Below the pieces are notes generated by a model. That model searched no databases and was not told the DNA's origin. It saw only the letters and a list, made by a program, of their open reading frames with translations. The position numbers and the translations under genes are program-made. Positions 22,595-34,344 of a stretch of 64,000 nucleotides of DNA are shown piece by piece. The stretch covers positions 7,644,530 to 7,708,529 of the forward strand of contig NC_049983.1 in NCBI RefSeq assembly GCF_000003815.2, given 5' to 3'. Numbering within the stretch: the first letter of the stretch is position 1; each line of letters starts with the position of its first letter. This DNA comes from Branchiostoma floridae (lineage: Eukaryota > Chordata > Leptocardii > Amphioxiformes > Branchiostomatidae).

Positions 22595-25500
22595 ATGGCG
22601 CCACCAGAAGAAGTGGACGTCTTTAAAGTGCCACATCGGCGCATGAAGGAGCTTGTCAACTACTACTGTCAGAAGGTGAGTTGCAGAAGGTCTTCTAGAA
22701 CCGAATGAAACCGCGTTTGGTGGGTGTTGGCGTTGGGAAAGATGTATATTTAAAAGCTGGGGATAGGTGTTTTTTTGGGTCGTCCTCTTGGGCGCCATTT
22801 TCATGTTAGCATATGTCACGGATGTTTACTAGTACTTGCAACGCTGGCAGTTATGCGTACTTCAAAACTGTTGTACTTTAGAAATGCTTAGACAAAACAA
22901 TATTACGTAGCTTGCGCCATCCGTGAAGCCTTCACGTTTTCTTGGCCTTGCTTTCTGCGGGAAAAGTGTCCTTAATTACGTCACATATACAAGTTTCATA
23001 ATTTCATAATTTACCGTAACTGTTGCAAAGATATCCTTCACATCTTCATACGTATCTTGAAGGAATAACTTGATGTGTGTTATCGATGGCAGTGTTGTTT
23101 TTGTTTGCAAATACATTCTCAACGTACATCCTCAAGGTAAATGTGGCAACAGATAGTTGACTAAATATATACACATGAAGCAATTAAAAGTCAATTAGTG
23201 TTGGCATGTAAGCTGAGAGTTATTCATGCTAAAGGTTTTAATTTAAGCTTCCAAACACTATTTAACTTTAACGGTGTGACTGTTTGTCCTTACTTCGTAT
23301 TCCCTTGTTTCTTAGCTGTCTAAGACAGACTTCTCGAGTAACCGGGACCTGGGAAACCTGCTGAAGAGTCTTGAGACAACGTTCTCGGAGTTCAAGATCC
23401 ACGAGCAGATCGAGAATGACTGTATCATGAACAAGTTACAGCGACGACTTGAGGTCAGTGACTTTGAGAGTCTTAAAATGACACTGAATCACCAGAATTT
23501 TGCACAGGTCCCTCTGCAAGCAGATTTAGGTAGATAATACTGTCAGTCAGTCAGTCAGTCTACATGGTAGTACCAACTAGCACATGGTACTGCACACAAA
23601 CATACAGTTCAAAGTTCGAAAAACAGTTCACTAACGTTCAGAGGTCATTTCAAATGTTTAGATACTGGTTCACATGTACAGATATCTTTTCAAATGTTCA
23701 GATAATGGTTCAAATGCTCAGATGATAGTCCAAATGTTCAAATAATTGTTTAGATATTCTGATAACAGTTCCAATGTTCAAATAATGGTTCAGATGATAG
23801 TTGAAATATTCAGATAATGGTATACCCAGTAAATGTTCAGATAACAGTTCAAATGTTCAGATAACAGTTCAAATGTTCAGATAACAGTTCAAATGTTCAG
23901 ATAACAGTTCAAATGGTTCAAATTTCAGATACCAGTTCAAATGTTCAGATAATGGTTCAAATGTGAAGACATTAGCTAATATGTTCAAGTAACATTTCAA
24001 ATGTTAAAAAAAGCTTTAGATTTCTATGGTCAAGAACAGTTCAATAATCATTTTTGGGTGTTTATTGACTGCATCATCTTTGTGTAAGATTGAACAAAGA
24101 CGTCAAACAACATTCTATTCCCCTCCAGGCACTCTCCATTCAGAACGAGCAGGTGTGTGAGGTTCACTCTCACAACCAGCTGTCGGAGATGTTGGAGCTG
24201 GTGTCTCAGGGGTACAGGCTGGTGCAGAAGGGGGAGGGAGAGATGACCACGTACGGGAAGGAACTGCGAGTCGCGCTGGAGAACTTCACCCAACGGTTCC
24301 TACCCCACATGAAGGAGGAGGAAGAGGTCAGACTTTCTTTTAAAAGCAAAATTTTACTTCATGATTTCTAAGCTAGTCTTATGCTGCCTAAGCAGCCTGC
24401 ATCCAGGACTCATCCCTCCATTCCATGACAGAAATTTTGCTTTGTGGAAAGCAAATAGAAATCTATTAAAAACATCTGAACCTTATGACATGAAACTGAT
24501 TACAAATGTATTTTTGTAAGCTTAGAATGACAGCTTTAACCATGTAAATTAACAACATGGGCTCCCAGACAATGAGCAGGGCTCGAAATACTTTTTTCTG
24601 CATACCTGCACTGGTGCAGTTAACATTGAAAATTACCTGCACCAGACAAATTTTACCTGCACCACTCTGAATATAAGAAGTATAGATCATACTACAACTG
24701 TTCAGGAACCATTGCTACTTTTTTCTTTTATACTATATAGCCATATAGGTGGTAACAGTCAATGCAGCTAATAACAATACATACACCTACATCATATGAC
24801 ATTTATGTATAAAACCCAGTACATGAACCAGTGCAGGTAGACACCATAAATACCTGCACAGCTCCAATTTCACCTGCACTAACCTGCATATGCGGGTGTT
24901 ATTTCGAGCCCTGATGAGTGATACAGTAAAAGCATTCAAAGCTGGAGACAGCCCTGTAACTAAGTAGTTGAACATTTACCAATAGTATTAGTAACAACAA
25001 TAGTGATAATAACAAAGTATTACCTTTCCTGTTAAGTATTTGTACAATGAAAGCAACAAAATGGATCTTCATTCTACATTATTTTGTTAGTCATTCATAC
25101 ACCATTGTTTTCTTTTACACATTATGTCCGGCGAATGTTGTGATCGAACTTCATGATTGTATGCATCTCACCTGCATGTATTAATATTTTCCTTTTTTGT
25201 GTGTATCAAGTGTTGTTTTTGATTGCTATGAAGGCTTATTGTTTCCTCTCCCCCCCTTAGGTTTTCCAGCCTCTTCTGATGGAGTACTTCAGCTATGAGG
25301 AACTCAAAGACATCAAGTCCCTCGTGATCAAGCGCCACTGTCTCTCCAAGTCCAAATACGAGGCAGAGTCCAAGGAGAACAAGGAGAAATCTGACCAGGA
25401 CAACAAGTCTGTGAAGTGTAGAGGTGGGTTATACAGTGGAGGAAGGTGTGGGAGGTGTATATTAAATAACAGGGTACCTGGTGATACTTGAGAGTTCCAT

Positions 25501-28500
25501 TTAACGCTTTGTTGGTATAGGGCTTTGAGGCAGTTTGTACAAAGGATTACATAGATATAAACAGCCTAAGAAAATTGATATGCAACAAGCAAAGGATATG
25601 AGAGACAGGTTGTATAGCGAAGGAAGGTGTAGAAGGTTTATAAGTTACATCAAAATAGTTCCTGGTACTTGGTGATACTCGAGAAGTCAAATACTCTTGA
25701 GGTATTAAGCTGTTTGGACAAGGAATTACATAGATGCAGGAATGAATAAACAGCAAAAGAAAATAGATGTTTATCATTCAATTTTCAAAGCATTTCAAAG
25801 CATCACTATTATAGCATGGATTCTTATTGCTTGTATCAGTGGAAAAATTTATATAAGGGACCACCAAAATGTGATCACATTGAGTGATTGACCAGTTGCT
25901 CCATATATAAAGGCGGTCACTCGTAGTGAGTTGTACAGGTTTGATTGTATGTAGACCTGTATTTAACCTTCTTACTACTGCTCAACCAATAGAGAGATTG
26001 TAGCCAAACAGCTATTTCAGTGTGCTAAAGGTTAACTGCCAATTGACAGCTTGTAAAGGTGAGATACACCACTGTTATACGCTACATTGTAGAGGTTATC
26101 GTACTAACTGCCGTCCCACGATAAGTCTGTTCCGCAGAGGAAGCCCAACAACAGCAGGAGGAGGTGTCCCCCATCCAGACCCTGCCGTCGGAGATCCTTC
26201 TACGCATGATGTCGTACCTGTCCCCGCGGGACCTGTGCAGGTGTGCGCAGGTGTGCCGCAGCTGGTCGGACCTGGCACGGGACGGACACCTGTGGCAGGT
26301 GATGCACCCGGCACGGTGGGCCCAAGGTGAGACAGAAGTCCCAGTTTAACCTTCTCCTTGCAGCCTAAGTCCATTAAAACCAATAGAGAATTGATATCCA
26401 AATTGCTACTGTAGTGTACTAAAGATTAAGATCTTGCTATACCTTATCTTCCCTCATTAATCATCTCTGACATTCTTCACTCTTTCAATACATAATTTTT
26501 GTTACTTTGGAATATATTTTTTAAATAATTACAGTCTGTTGGCTTCTTTTTGCTACTTTTTCTTTGCCCCAAATTATTCACAATATAGCTGATTGATTTT
26601 TTAAGCCATTCTTTATTGAGTTTGACAATAGAGGAGGCCACAGAGTCATAAATAGATAATGCACTGTCATGATATTATTGACAATATATGTAGTATCGCA
26701 TACTGTATTTTTATAAAGTTAGCTGTTAGATAACATTGTAGCCTTAAAAGTAAAACTTTGAATTTGCAGTTATCTTGAGTATGGAGGTGTTACAGCATTT
26801 TTTGTCACTTAATATATTCTGTTGAAAGAATGTTGGTGTTCTCCCCTTCTTCTTCCATTCTGTTACTCTCAATTTTAGTATTTTTATGCAATATGATGTT
26901 ATCAACAGTTAGAAACAAGACAACATTTGCAAAAGTTTATACAATACTTATAGTGACTTTGAATCTGTAGTCTTTTTACTGTAGCCTCCACCTTTACCTT
27001 GCAGGTGATTGGCGTTTTGGGTTCCTTCCCGATGAAGACCCAGATGACCTGCCCGTGTACGGAGCCATGGGAGGGGAGGAGGAACAGGACCTGTATGTAG
27101 TGGTGGACGAGGACGCAGACTTCGACGAATCAGCAGAGAGCGACAACAGCGAGTCTAGTAATCTCAGCTACACAGGTATTGGAGGATTTGTGGAATTTGA
27201 CTTTTCTATAATGACCTGGTTGTTGTCAGCTTCTCTTAGTATTAATTGGTTGAATCTCAAACTGACACATAGGGACTTAAGGGCCTTATTTAGAAGGTAA
27301 TGTTAAAATTGTTAACAGTTTTAGTATACATTCATACAGCCATATTATACAGATTACATTTTAAAATTCCCTTTGAAAGTTTGTTCTATTAATATTATAC
27401 CCCTGTAAAAAGGTAAGGCCTCAGTGTAGTTTTGGTATTATACAAAAATATGGCAGTCCACAATGCAATGAAAATCTGTATGCAATGAATGAAATGTTTG
27501 ATGTGGTGTTAACTTGTAGTTGCATGTTACAGATACTTGAAATTAGAAATGACTTAAAGTATCTTTGATATGTGCAACTAAACACCATATTAAACAGTTA
27601 GTACTGAACATTAACTCCACACAGCTACTACTCATAGTAGAAGTAGTAGGTGTGTAGTAGTAACTGTGTGAAGTTAATGTTCACAGCCCCAAGTCATCAT
27701 TCCCATTGATTCACTGTTTTGTTTATCGTATGTTGTTTCTTATGAGTATTAGACATAAGTGTGCTTACACATACACATAGGTATGTACAAATACTCCATG
27801 TGCCCCTGTGTTTCAGCTGCCTGTATCCAGCGTGAGGCTAAGATGTTGACATCCCTGGTGAGAAACCTCCTCCCCCACGTGAACCGGTCTGTCCAGTCAC
27901 TGGTGCTGAGGGGCAGCCGAGGACTCACCAACGGACTGGTAAGTTTGATCAAACTGTTGAATTTCCAGTAAAACCCTGCAGTTTACCCATAGAGTATTTT
28001 AAGATGTTTTGGGGTCACTTTTATACCCTGACATTTCGTAAGAAATCTGATTTGCTGTATTTCCATCTGTGTATTGTAATAATGCCTAGAATGTTACTCC
28101 CATGTCCTGTAAGGAATGTATTAAGTTTATAAAAGGTAAAAAGGTTCAACATAAACCTAGCCAATTAACAGCCTCTGTGAAATTCTGTGTCTGACATTGT
28201 TGTGTGTATTCCTACAGGTGTACAAGCTGATAGTGAGCTGCCCTAACCTGGAGTACCTGGACTTGTCTCACACCAATGTGTCTGATGTTGCCTTCAAGGG
28301 GTGAGGAAAACGTTTCAGTTATTGTCTTGCATGAAATAGCCTTAAGTTATTTGAGTCAGCATGTACTTCCTTTTAAATTTTAGATATCTTATTTGTAAAC
28401 ATTTCTTAGTCCTCTGATACCTACTAAATAATCGTTCTTGTGATACATTACAATGTATGTCATGTCTGTAGTTTATGGTAATAATTTGAACTTTGTACCT

Positions 28501-30425
28501 TTTGGTTTCTGGTCTTGCATAGAGTAAACTTTTGAACATTGTTTCTCCGGTTTTTGGTCTTACATACTGTAATCTCGGTACCAAACTTTCACGGACAGAG
28601 AAAATCTTAACTTGTTCTTGGAACTAAATGTTCATGAACTATTTGTTATTGTCGCCAAGACAAATTATTTGATATTGGTAATGATAAGTTCATGTTACAG
28701 TAGTCACCGTGAAAACCGTGAACATTAAAGTACATTGAAAAAATCAGGAGTAATGAATTGAACTTTGAACTTTGAACTTTGTTCCTTGGTTTTACATAGG
28801 GTAAACTTTGAACTTTGATAGTAACTATGTTCATGTTTCATCTGTCCTATGTTAGGCTTGGCAAGCGCGGTGCAGGAAGAAAGCTGCGCCACCTCGACCT
28901 TTCGGGCTGCGTGAACATCACGGACTTGACCCTCGTCCGGCTGTCCAACGGGCTGGGACGCCTCGCCTCGGGCAGCCCCAGCGTCTCTCGTTCTGCGGAC
29001 AACAAGAAGCGCAAGGAAGCCTCCAAGTACATCTGCTGTGACTTCTCCAATGCTGAAGGCAACATGTGTTGTATTGACACAGATTACGAGAGTTCTAACC
29101 CAACACTTGCGCCGTGTCACACTGGCTGTTCTCAGAGCAGCACCCAGTTTGAAGACATTGAGTGCTGTCAGGGCTTCTCGGAAAGGACTTGTGATTTCGA
29201 GTATCGTGCTCCGTACCAAAGGACTTGTTGCGGTACCGAGCAGAGATCGTCCTCCCCTCCCAATAACGACATCGCATCTTCTCGGACTTGTTGCATGTCA
29301 CAGGAGGAGAACCGCCCATTCCAAGCTGACAAAAATGCAAGAGAGAAAAGTCAGCGCAAGAATAAGAAAGACAATGATTGTGCCAACAATGATAACGTTG
29401 GCGAAAGGACTAACAACTGTTCCCCCAACAATGGGGATGTGGACAAAGACTATGATGAAGCTGAGGAGGTGACCAGAGGCCTGGCTTACCTGGGCCTGTC
29501 GGGATGCTACCAAATCACAGATGAAGGGCTTGGGTAGGTATATTTACGTATTGGCACATAGACTGATAGAGGAGCTGTGTTTTTCTTATAACTGTTTTAT
29601 TCTGTATTTTGGTGAACAGTTTTGAAACAGTTGAGTATAGACTCGGTGTAATGATTATTAGGATTAATGTTATGGTGTACTGTTAAATACAGTTTATGAT
29701 GCTGTGGTTACTTGGATGGCTGTAGTTTGGTTTATGCTCACTAGGGGGCATTGCAGCATCGTGCACAAACACTGCTGAGTTGGGACTCAAATTTCATAGG
29801 TCTGAGATTTGACAATTTCTTCCCGTTACTAATACTGTATGTATCAGATACTTTTTGAAAGAAACCACTTTATACATGGTACATGTATACTACTTCAAAT
29901 TGTGTTATGACAAGGTAAGTTTGAATTGGATGCCTGCAGTTTAGTTTTTGCTCACTAGGGGGCATTGCAGCATTGTGCATAAACAGTTGGGACTCATGCA
30001 TATTTCATCAGTCCAAGGTATAACAGCTTCTTTCCAGTACTATTATTCAACAGATAATTTTTGCAAGAGACCACTTTATAGATTTTACTTAAAATTGTGT
30101 TATGAAAAGGTAAGTTTGAATTGGACCAGGAAAGAGCTAGTTGCTATTAGAAAAAGTTTTGTAATCTTTCTGAAAGATCATTTTTACCCTCCCCAGTGCC
30201 CTGGCGTCCCACGGTGGTCTCCCCCAGCTCACACACCTGGACCTGTCCGGCTGTCTCAACATCACGGCCGACGGGCTGGCCGCGCTCGCAGACAACTGCC
30301 TCTCCCTGGACCACGAGCAGTTCTTCTACTGCGACAACATCACGGACGGGCCCTTCTCCGACACCGCCAGCGGATGTCAGAACCTCCAGTGTTCCTCCCG
30401 CGTGTGCTGTCGCTCCGGGGAGTAG
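22595..30425 (+). CDS. FBXL5: F-box/LRR-repeat protein 5 (iron-sensing ubiquitin ligase subunit), complete
   Basis: Ten coding exons: 22595-22675, 23316-23453, 24129-24326, 25261-25423, 26138-26326, 27005-27175, 27817-27938, 28218-28300, 28856-29533 and 30197-30425. They total 2,052 bases, 683 aa (human 691). The protein is the substrate receptor of an SCF ubiquitin ligase that degrades iron-regulatory proteins when iron and oxygen are present. Residues 1-160 form the haemerythrin domain; ligands equivalent to the human ones are H14, H56, E57, E60, H86, H133 and E137. The F-box is at about 207-247, starting [19 protein letters not shown]. LRRs follow, interrupted by a Cys-rich loop at about 442-570. 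The C-terminus ends in VCCRSGE, and C653, C668, C678 and C679 match the human iron-sulphur ligands. All introns are GT-AG and all phases agree. Confidence 0.97.
23605..24010. repeat. Minisatellite of about 20-bp units in FBXL5 intron 2
   Basis: Variants of GTTCAAATGTTCAGATAACA are repeated about 18 times; 23833-23910 is the most regular. A short (CAGT)n run lies just before at 23541-23558. Units are direct, without unique spacers. Confidence 0.93.
24577..24913. mobile_element. hAT-like non-autonomous element, CAGGGCTCGAAAT family, copy a
   Basis: CAGGGCTCGAAAT at the left, ATTTCGAGCCCTG at the right, and an exact 5-bp direct repeat ATGAG on both sides. The interior is full of ACCTGCAC/GTGCAGGT. 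It lies in FBXL5 intron 3. Confidence 0.93.
25424..25770. repeat. Tandem duplication starting at the exon 4 donor of FBXL5
   Basis: GTTATACAGTGGAGGAAGGT, CTGGTGATACTTGAGAG and GGATTACATAGAT in 25430-25560 recur as GTTGTATAGCGAAGGAAGGT, TTGGTGATACTCGAGAAG and GAATTACATAGATG in 25610-25740. Unit about 180 bp. Confidence 0.8.
25963..26428. repeat. Direct repeats flanking the F-box exon of FBXL5
   Basis: TTTAACCTTCTTACTACTGC, AACCAATAGAGAGATTGTAG and AGTGTGCTAAAGGTTAA at 25963-26036 correspond to TTTAACCTTCTCCTTGCAGC, AACCAATAGAGAATTGATAT and AGTGTACTAAAGATTAA at 26345-26428. Exon 5 (26138-26326) lies between them. Confidence 0.75.
27605..27683. repeat. 79-bp hairpin in FBXL5 intron 6
   Basis: Left arm TGAACATTAACTCCACACAG then CTACTACT; right arm AGTAGTAA then CTGTGTGAAGTTAATGTTCA. 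The stem is about 28 bp. The mismatches (C opposite A on the plus strand) would be G-U pairs in a minus-strand RNA. Confidence 0.85.
28565..28755. mobile_element. MITE family 2, copy c
   Basis: Same orientation as copy b (AACTTTCACGG, GTTCTTGGAACTAAATGTTC, CCGTGAACATTAAAGTAC), with a worn right end. It lies in FBXL5 intron 8. Confidence 0.85.
29712..30124. repeat. Two-copy tandem repeat (about 214 bp) in FBXL5 intron 9
   Basis: CTCACTAGGGGGCATTGCAG occurs at about 29738 and 29951, and GGTAAGTTTGAATTGGA ends both units. The second unit ends about 70 bases before exon 10. Confidence 0.9.
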
Positions 30426-30519
30426 GGCGCGAGATATGCTACAAAACCTGCTCTGCTGTCACGTATCAGGGAGTATTGCTCGGTTATATATATCAAAATA
30501 TATACTATATATAGTATTA

Positions 30520-30854
30520 CAGGGTTGGACAAGTTTTCTAAAATTATGGCAAGCACATGAAAAATTTACTTGCCCGAATCAATTTTGCCCAAAATTCAAA
30601 TGGCACTTTCATATTCATTTTCACTTCCAGCAATGGAATTCTTATTATTACCTCTTTTGTCATGACTGTAAAAAGTAACAAGTACTTATATCAAAATCTC
30701 ACTCAATAGAAAAATCTTACTTGCCCGGTGATGCACTTTCCGGTGATGCACTTGCCCGGTGATGCACTTGCCCGGTGATGCACTTGCCCGGTGATGCACT
30801 TGCCCAATTATTTTTAGCCCTGGACAGTAGGGCTAGTGGACTTGTCCAACCCTG
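30520..30854. mobile_element. hAT-like non-autonomous element, CAGGGTTGGAC family, copy b, in the FBXL5 3' UTR
   Basis: Starts CAGGGTTGGACAAGT 95 bases after the FBXL5 stop and ends ACTTGTCCAACCCTG. It shares TCATGACTGTAAAAAGTAAC with copy a (one mismatch). Flanks TATTA and TATAA are a near-match target duplication. A 16-bp internal tandem repeat lies at about 30718-30806. Confidence 0.88.
30718..30806. repeat. 16-bp tandem repeat inside the hAT-like element
   Basis: About five copies of CTTGCCCGGTGATGCA in a row, one of them shortened to TTTCCGGTGATGCA. The other copy of the element (16974) lacks this expansion. Confidence 0.93.
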
Positions 30855-31325
30855 TATAACTCATTCTCTTATACGTAAACTACTGTTAGAGAAGCCAAAG
30901 AAGTACCTGCTTCCAAATTATGTACCAAAGTTATGCTGGCCCAGCAAGACTTTTTTTGTTTTATGTTTTGTGTTACAATATTTTGTTACTTGTGTATAAC
31001 TAGTAAAGCAATGCAAAGTTTCCCCATAGCTTGGTATTTCTGAAAGTAGTGTAAACCTGTATGAGGGTTGTACAGCTTATCTGATTTTCAGTTTGTTCTG
31101 TTTTTTCAATATTTTGAACATGATATTTGATAATTTAATCTTTTGAAGTGTTCATAGGACACTTGGAAATTATAGATATCAGGAAATTATTTCATATTGT
31201 GAGGTAAGGACCTCTGTACCTCACAAATGACTTTTATGGCCAGTAATGCCTTTTTTCATTGTGATTGAAAATCTTTGTTCAAAATTTCCAAGGCAATAAT
31301 AAGTATAGATTGGAAAACAGCTTCT

Positions 31326-31331
31326 AATAAA
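31326..31331 (+). terminator. Candidate FBXL5 poly(A) signal
   Basis: This AATAAA lies about 900 bases past the FBXL5 stop. Others follow at about 32235 and 32471, so the 3' UTR end is uncertain. If any is used, the 3' UTR contains the hAT-like element at 30520-30854. Confidence 0.35.
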
Positions 31332-33300
31332 TGATCGCATAAATTTTGTCATTGACCACTGAATTAAGTTTTAAAATTTAGCAAAAGCTACATGGTAACC
31401 TGCGTTAAGTAGTATACCTCTATACACAGCATTGTAGGAAATGAGGATGTCAGGTCAAATCTTTTGAAATTTGCATCTTTCAAAAAATCAAAATTCTGTA
31501 TTTCCTAAAGATGTTACACTTGGGAACTCACAGACACTCACTACGTCTTAAAGCCAGTACGTCTTAAAGCCAGTTTGTAAACTATCTTCAGCATCTTGTA
31601 TTCCAAACGAAGCAAAACCATCTGTCAGGTCAAATTTTTTTCAAGCCTAAGCACTGCAGCTTTCCTGACAACCATTTATAGATAAGTTAAGACTGGGCGC
31701 ATGAAATATTTAACAGTGTCAGTTTTCTGAGAATAGACAATGAGCGGTGTGAAAGACTTGTCGTATATTATGTAATGGTCATCAGTTTCAAACTGGAGAC
31801 GACATCACGATTACGAGACGTCGACAGATCTGGTCTCCATGGTAACGGCACGGAGTTGGAACGCGGCCAGTTCGTCAGCGCCAGACAGTCCATCAGACTT
31901 GCTAACATGGTGTGGAAGTGACTCCTCTTACCTCTTCAGTGGCAGAGTGCAGCCATTAGCGACACCCTGCATGGAATGAATGTCAGAATTGTCGCAGGAA
32001 GGCTCGGATCAGTGACACGCATACGTGACAGCTGCTCGCTAAAGATAAACGTACAGAACACATGATGTGTGCCAGTATTCTCACTGTGTGCTCTCAAAGT
32101 AATATATCAATTGTCTGACATTGCTGTATATGCACTGCAGTGGACATGTAACTATAGACGTCACTCAGATTATACTAGAATCAGTATAAATCTATTGGGA
32201 TCAAAATAGAATCTATCAGAAATTCAATGGACGAATAAATAGCTATCAGGAACAAGGAGACTGTGTATTTGCAATGCTCTTGGTTGCCTCAGTGCTAAGG
32301 TCATATCTATGAAGTCCTGAGCGATTGTATCACATGCATTACATGAAGTAGAAAAAAAAGTTCTTCATTTCTGTGTGTTGTATATTGGCTTGCTAATTTC
32401 ATTTTCAAGCTCCAAAGCAAACCAACCTATAAGCTATAGAAACTGTCAAATATTTAAGTCTGCTGCCATGAAAATAAATGGTCTATGAAATAGATTTTTG
32501 GTACTGGCTGGTTTGGTTTATCATGGTTTCAAACTTTGCCATTATTCAAGGGGTTATTCAAAGTCATCTAAGGACATGGAAAAATGACAAATGTACCAGT
32601 GACTCTAATTGGTTTATCTAAAAAACAAGGAAAAATCCATATTTCATGTTGGCAAGGTCAAGGAATTTGAGGGGAGTTTGAATGAGACAAAGGAGCAACT
32701 GTCAGTCGGGTGAGGCCATGAAATGGGTGTCGTTGGTGCGCATCTATGTAGAGATTACATTGAGTGGTATGATTTATTCCTGGCATGACCGCAAGATCGT
32801 CTAGAGGTGAAAGGGACATAGACTGATAGAGTGGTTGTATGAAATTCCAGGGTATTTTGAGTCTTTTGACAGATGATTTTCCTCATGTTTAATACCAATG
32901 TGTCAGCCATTCAAAGCACTTTATATATAGAGATAAGCATTATTTACCACAAATATAGTACAGTGACAATTGTATGGCCGATAGTTACTATAAAGTATAA
33001 AATAGAGACATAATGAATTTCAGAGTTCTACTGAATATTGTTTATTAAATATAACAAACTTGAATTTTCATACAGTCTGGTTGGGTTAAACATGTCATTA
33101 TCATTTCTAATAACGTAGGATCGATGACCTAACTTAGCATTACAAGAGTTGTCAAAGATATAATCAAATCTACTGGTATCAGGTTTCCTGTTGTAGTTGT
33201 TCACCTTGTTGTAGCAGGGACTATTTTAGAGAGAAGTTGGTTGCCCTTCCCTTTTAACATGCTCGAGGCGCCTCTTTGAACACTGGACCCCCTTTTACAT
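31332..33300. other. Intergenic DNA after FBXL5, no gene seen
   Basis: Mostly AT-rich. The stretch 31740-32060 is GC-richer and has CpGs (GACGTCGACAG, AACGCGGCCAG), so it could be a regulatory element, but I see no coding frame. Possible extended FBXL5 3' UTR up to about 32490. Confidence 0.5.
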
Positions 33301-33338
33301 TGGACTCCCACTCTGAACGATCCAACTGAAATGCCCCT

Positions 33339-33418
33339 TTCCAGATTTGAACCAGGGTCTCCCATTTGCCAACTAACTGAAACCAGGCTGCTACCAGTTG
33401 AGCTACAGTGACATCCTG
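33339..33418 (-). mobile_element. tRNA-derived SINE fragment (minus)
   Basis: On the minus strand, TGTAGCTCAACTGGTAGCAG is a good A box and CTGGTTCAAATCTGG a good B box. Confidence 0.65.
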
Positions 33419-33689
33419 TACTTGAACATGTACAAAATGTGCTTGTCTCCTCATTCAAGGTAATGTGTAACCTATTGTAGGCGTTTTATGCGCTGTATCA
33501 CCTGGTACGAGATAACGTGACCATCACAAAGTCCAGATGACTCAGATCAAGGGCAGAAAACAAGTGGTACTTGACTTGTCAGGTCTCCATGTTTTGACTG
33601 TGCTGGTGCAAAGTTAATCGCCCTTAACAAATCTTTTCGTCATAGTGCTAAGAAGAAAATTAAGAAATTTTTGTGGGCTTCTCCCCATT

Positions 33690-33925
33690 GAGCTACTAAT
33701 GACCAGTGGTATGGCATATGTTAAGATGAACTACATTTTTTCTGTCAATGTTCACAATATTACCCTGAAAGGAGGAAATTATTCCTAGAAATTTTTCCAA
33801 GCTTTTTACACCTCAACAACCAACAAAAAACAATCTTCATGCTTAAGTCATCTAACCTGTTTATATAGTTTACCGATTGCATACAAAAAGTAAGTCAAAC
33901 CCGAGATAGTTTGAATAGACATAGA
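33690..33925 (+). mobile_element. LINE relic: C-terminal zinc-finger-like part of a reverse-transcriptase ORF
   Basis: On the plus strand one frame reads CxDELHFFCQCSQYYPERRK, then LFLEIFPSFLHLNNQQKT. This resembles the zf-RVT tail (E-D-E-x-H-F-hydrophobic-x-C) at the end of LINE proteins. The upstream part is broken by stops. It is a short, decayed fragment. Confidence 0.6.
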
Positions 33926-34296
33926 TTTAAAATAGATGACATATTCATGAAGCATGATGTGTTTTCTTCAGCTAGTAGTGCAATTTGGCTTGGCTACAAC
34001 TCGTGTGTTTATCCATGCTCAACAAGTTATCCCTCCTCTTCTCAATAAGTGTGTTCTCAATAAGTTGTTTCTAACCTTCCTCAAGCACACTAAAGAAACC
34101 ATTTGGCTAGTAATTTTCTGTTGGTTCCTGTATGTTTCTACTGCTATGGGGTTACGATGCAGGGAGAGAGTTGAACACCCTTCAATATTGGTAAGAAAAA
34201 TCAAGTACATACTTCACAATGAAAGTTGGCATGTTCTTGACATTATACAATCATAGAAACCTCTCAAAATGCTCTGTAACACAAAGTAGGTTTGAG

Positions 34297-34344
34297 AGTG
34301 GACCACTACCACAAAGGTCCTAACTATTGTGGTAGTGGTCTACT
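34297..34344. repeat. Short perfect-like hairpin
   Basis: AGTGGACCACTACCACAA and TTGTGGTAGTGGTCTACT pair over 18 bases with one mismatch around a 12-base loop. No surrounding element is recognised. Confidence 0.85.

Noticed and set aside
23605-24010. Possible CRISPR array
   Set aside because: Units are contiguous, without unique spacers, in an animal intron; an ordinary minisatellite.
28725-29513. Minus-strand frames opposite FBXL5 exon 9
   Set aside because: Antisense shadows of a confidently coding exon.
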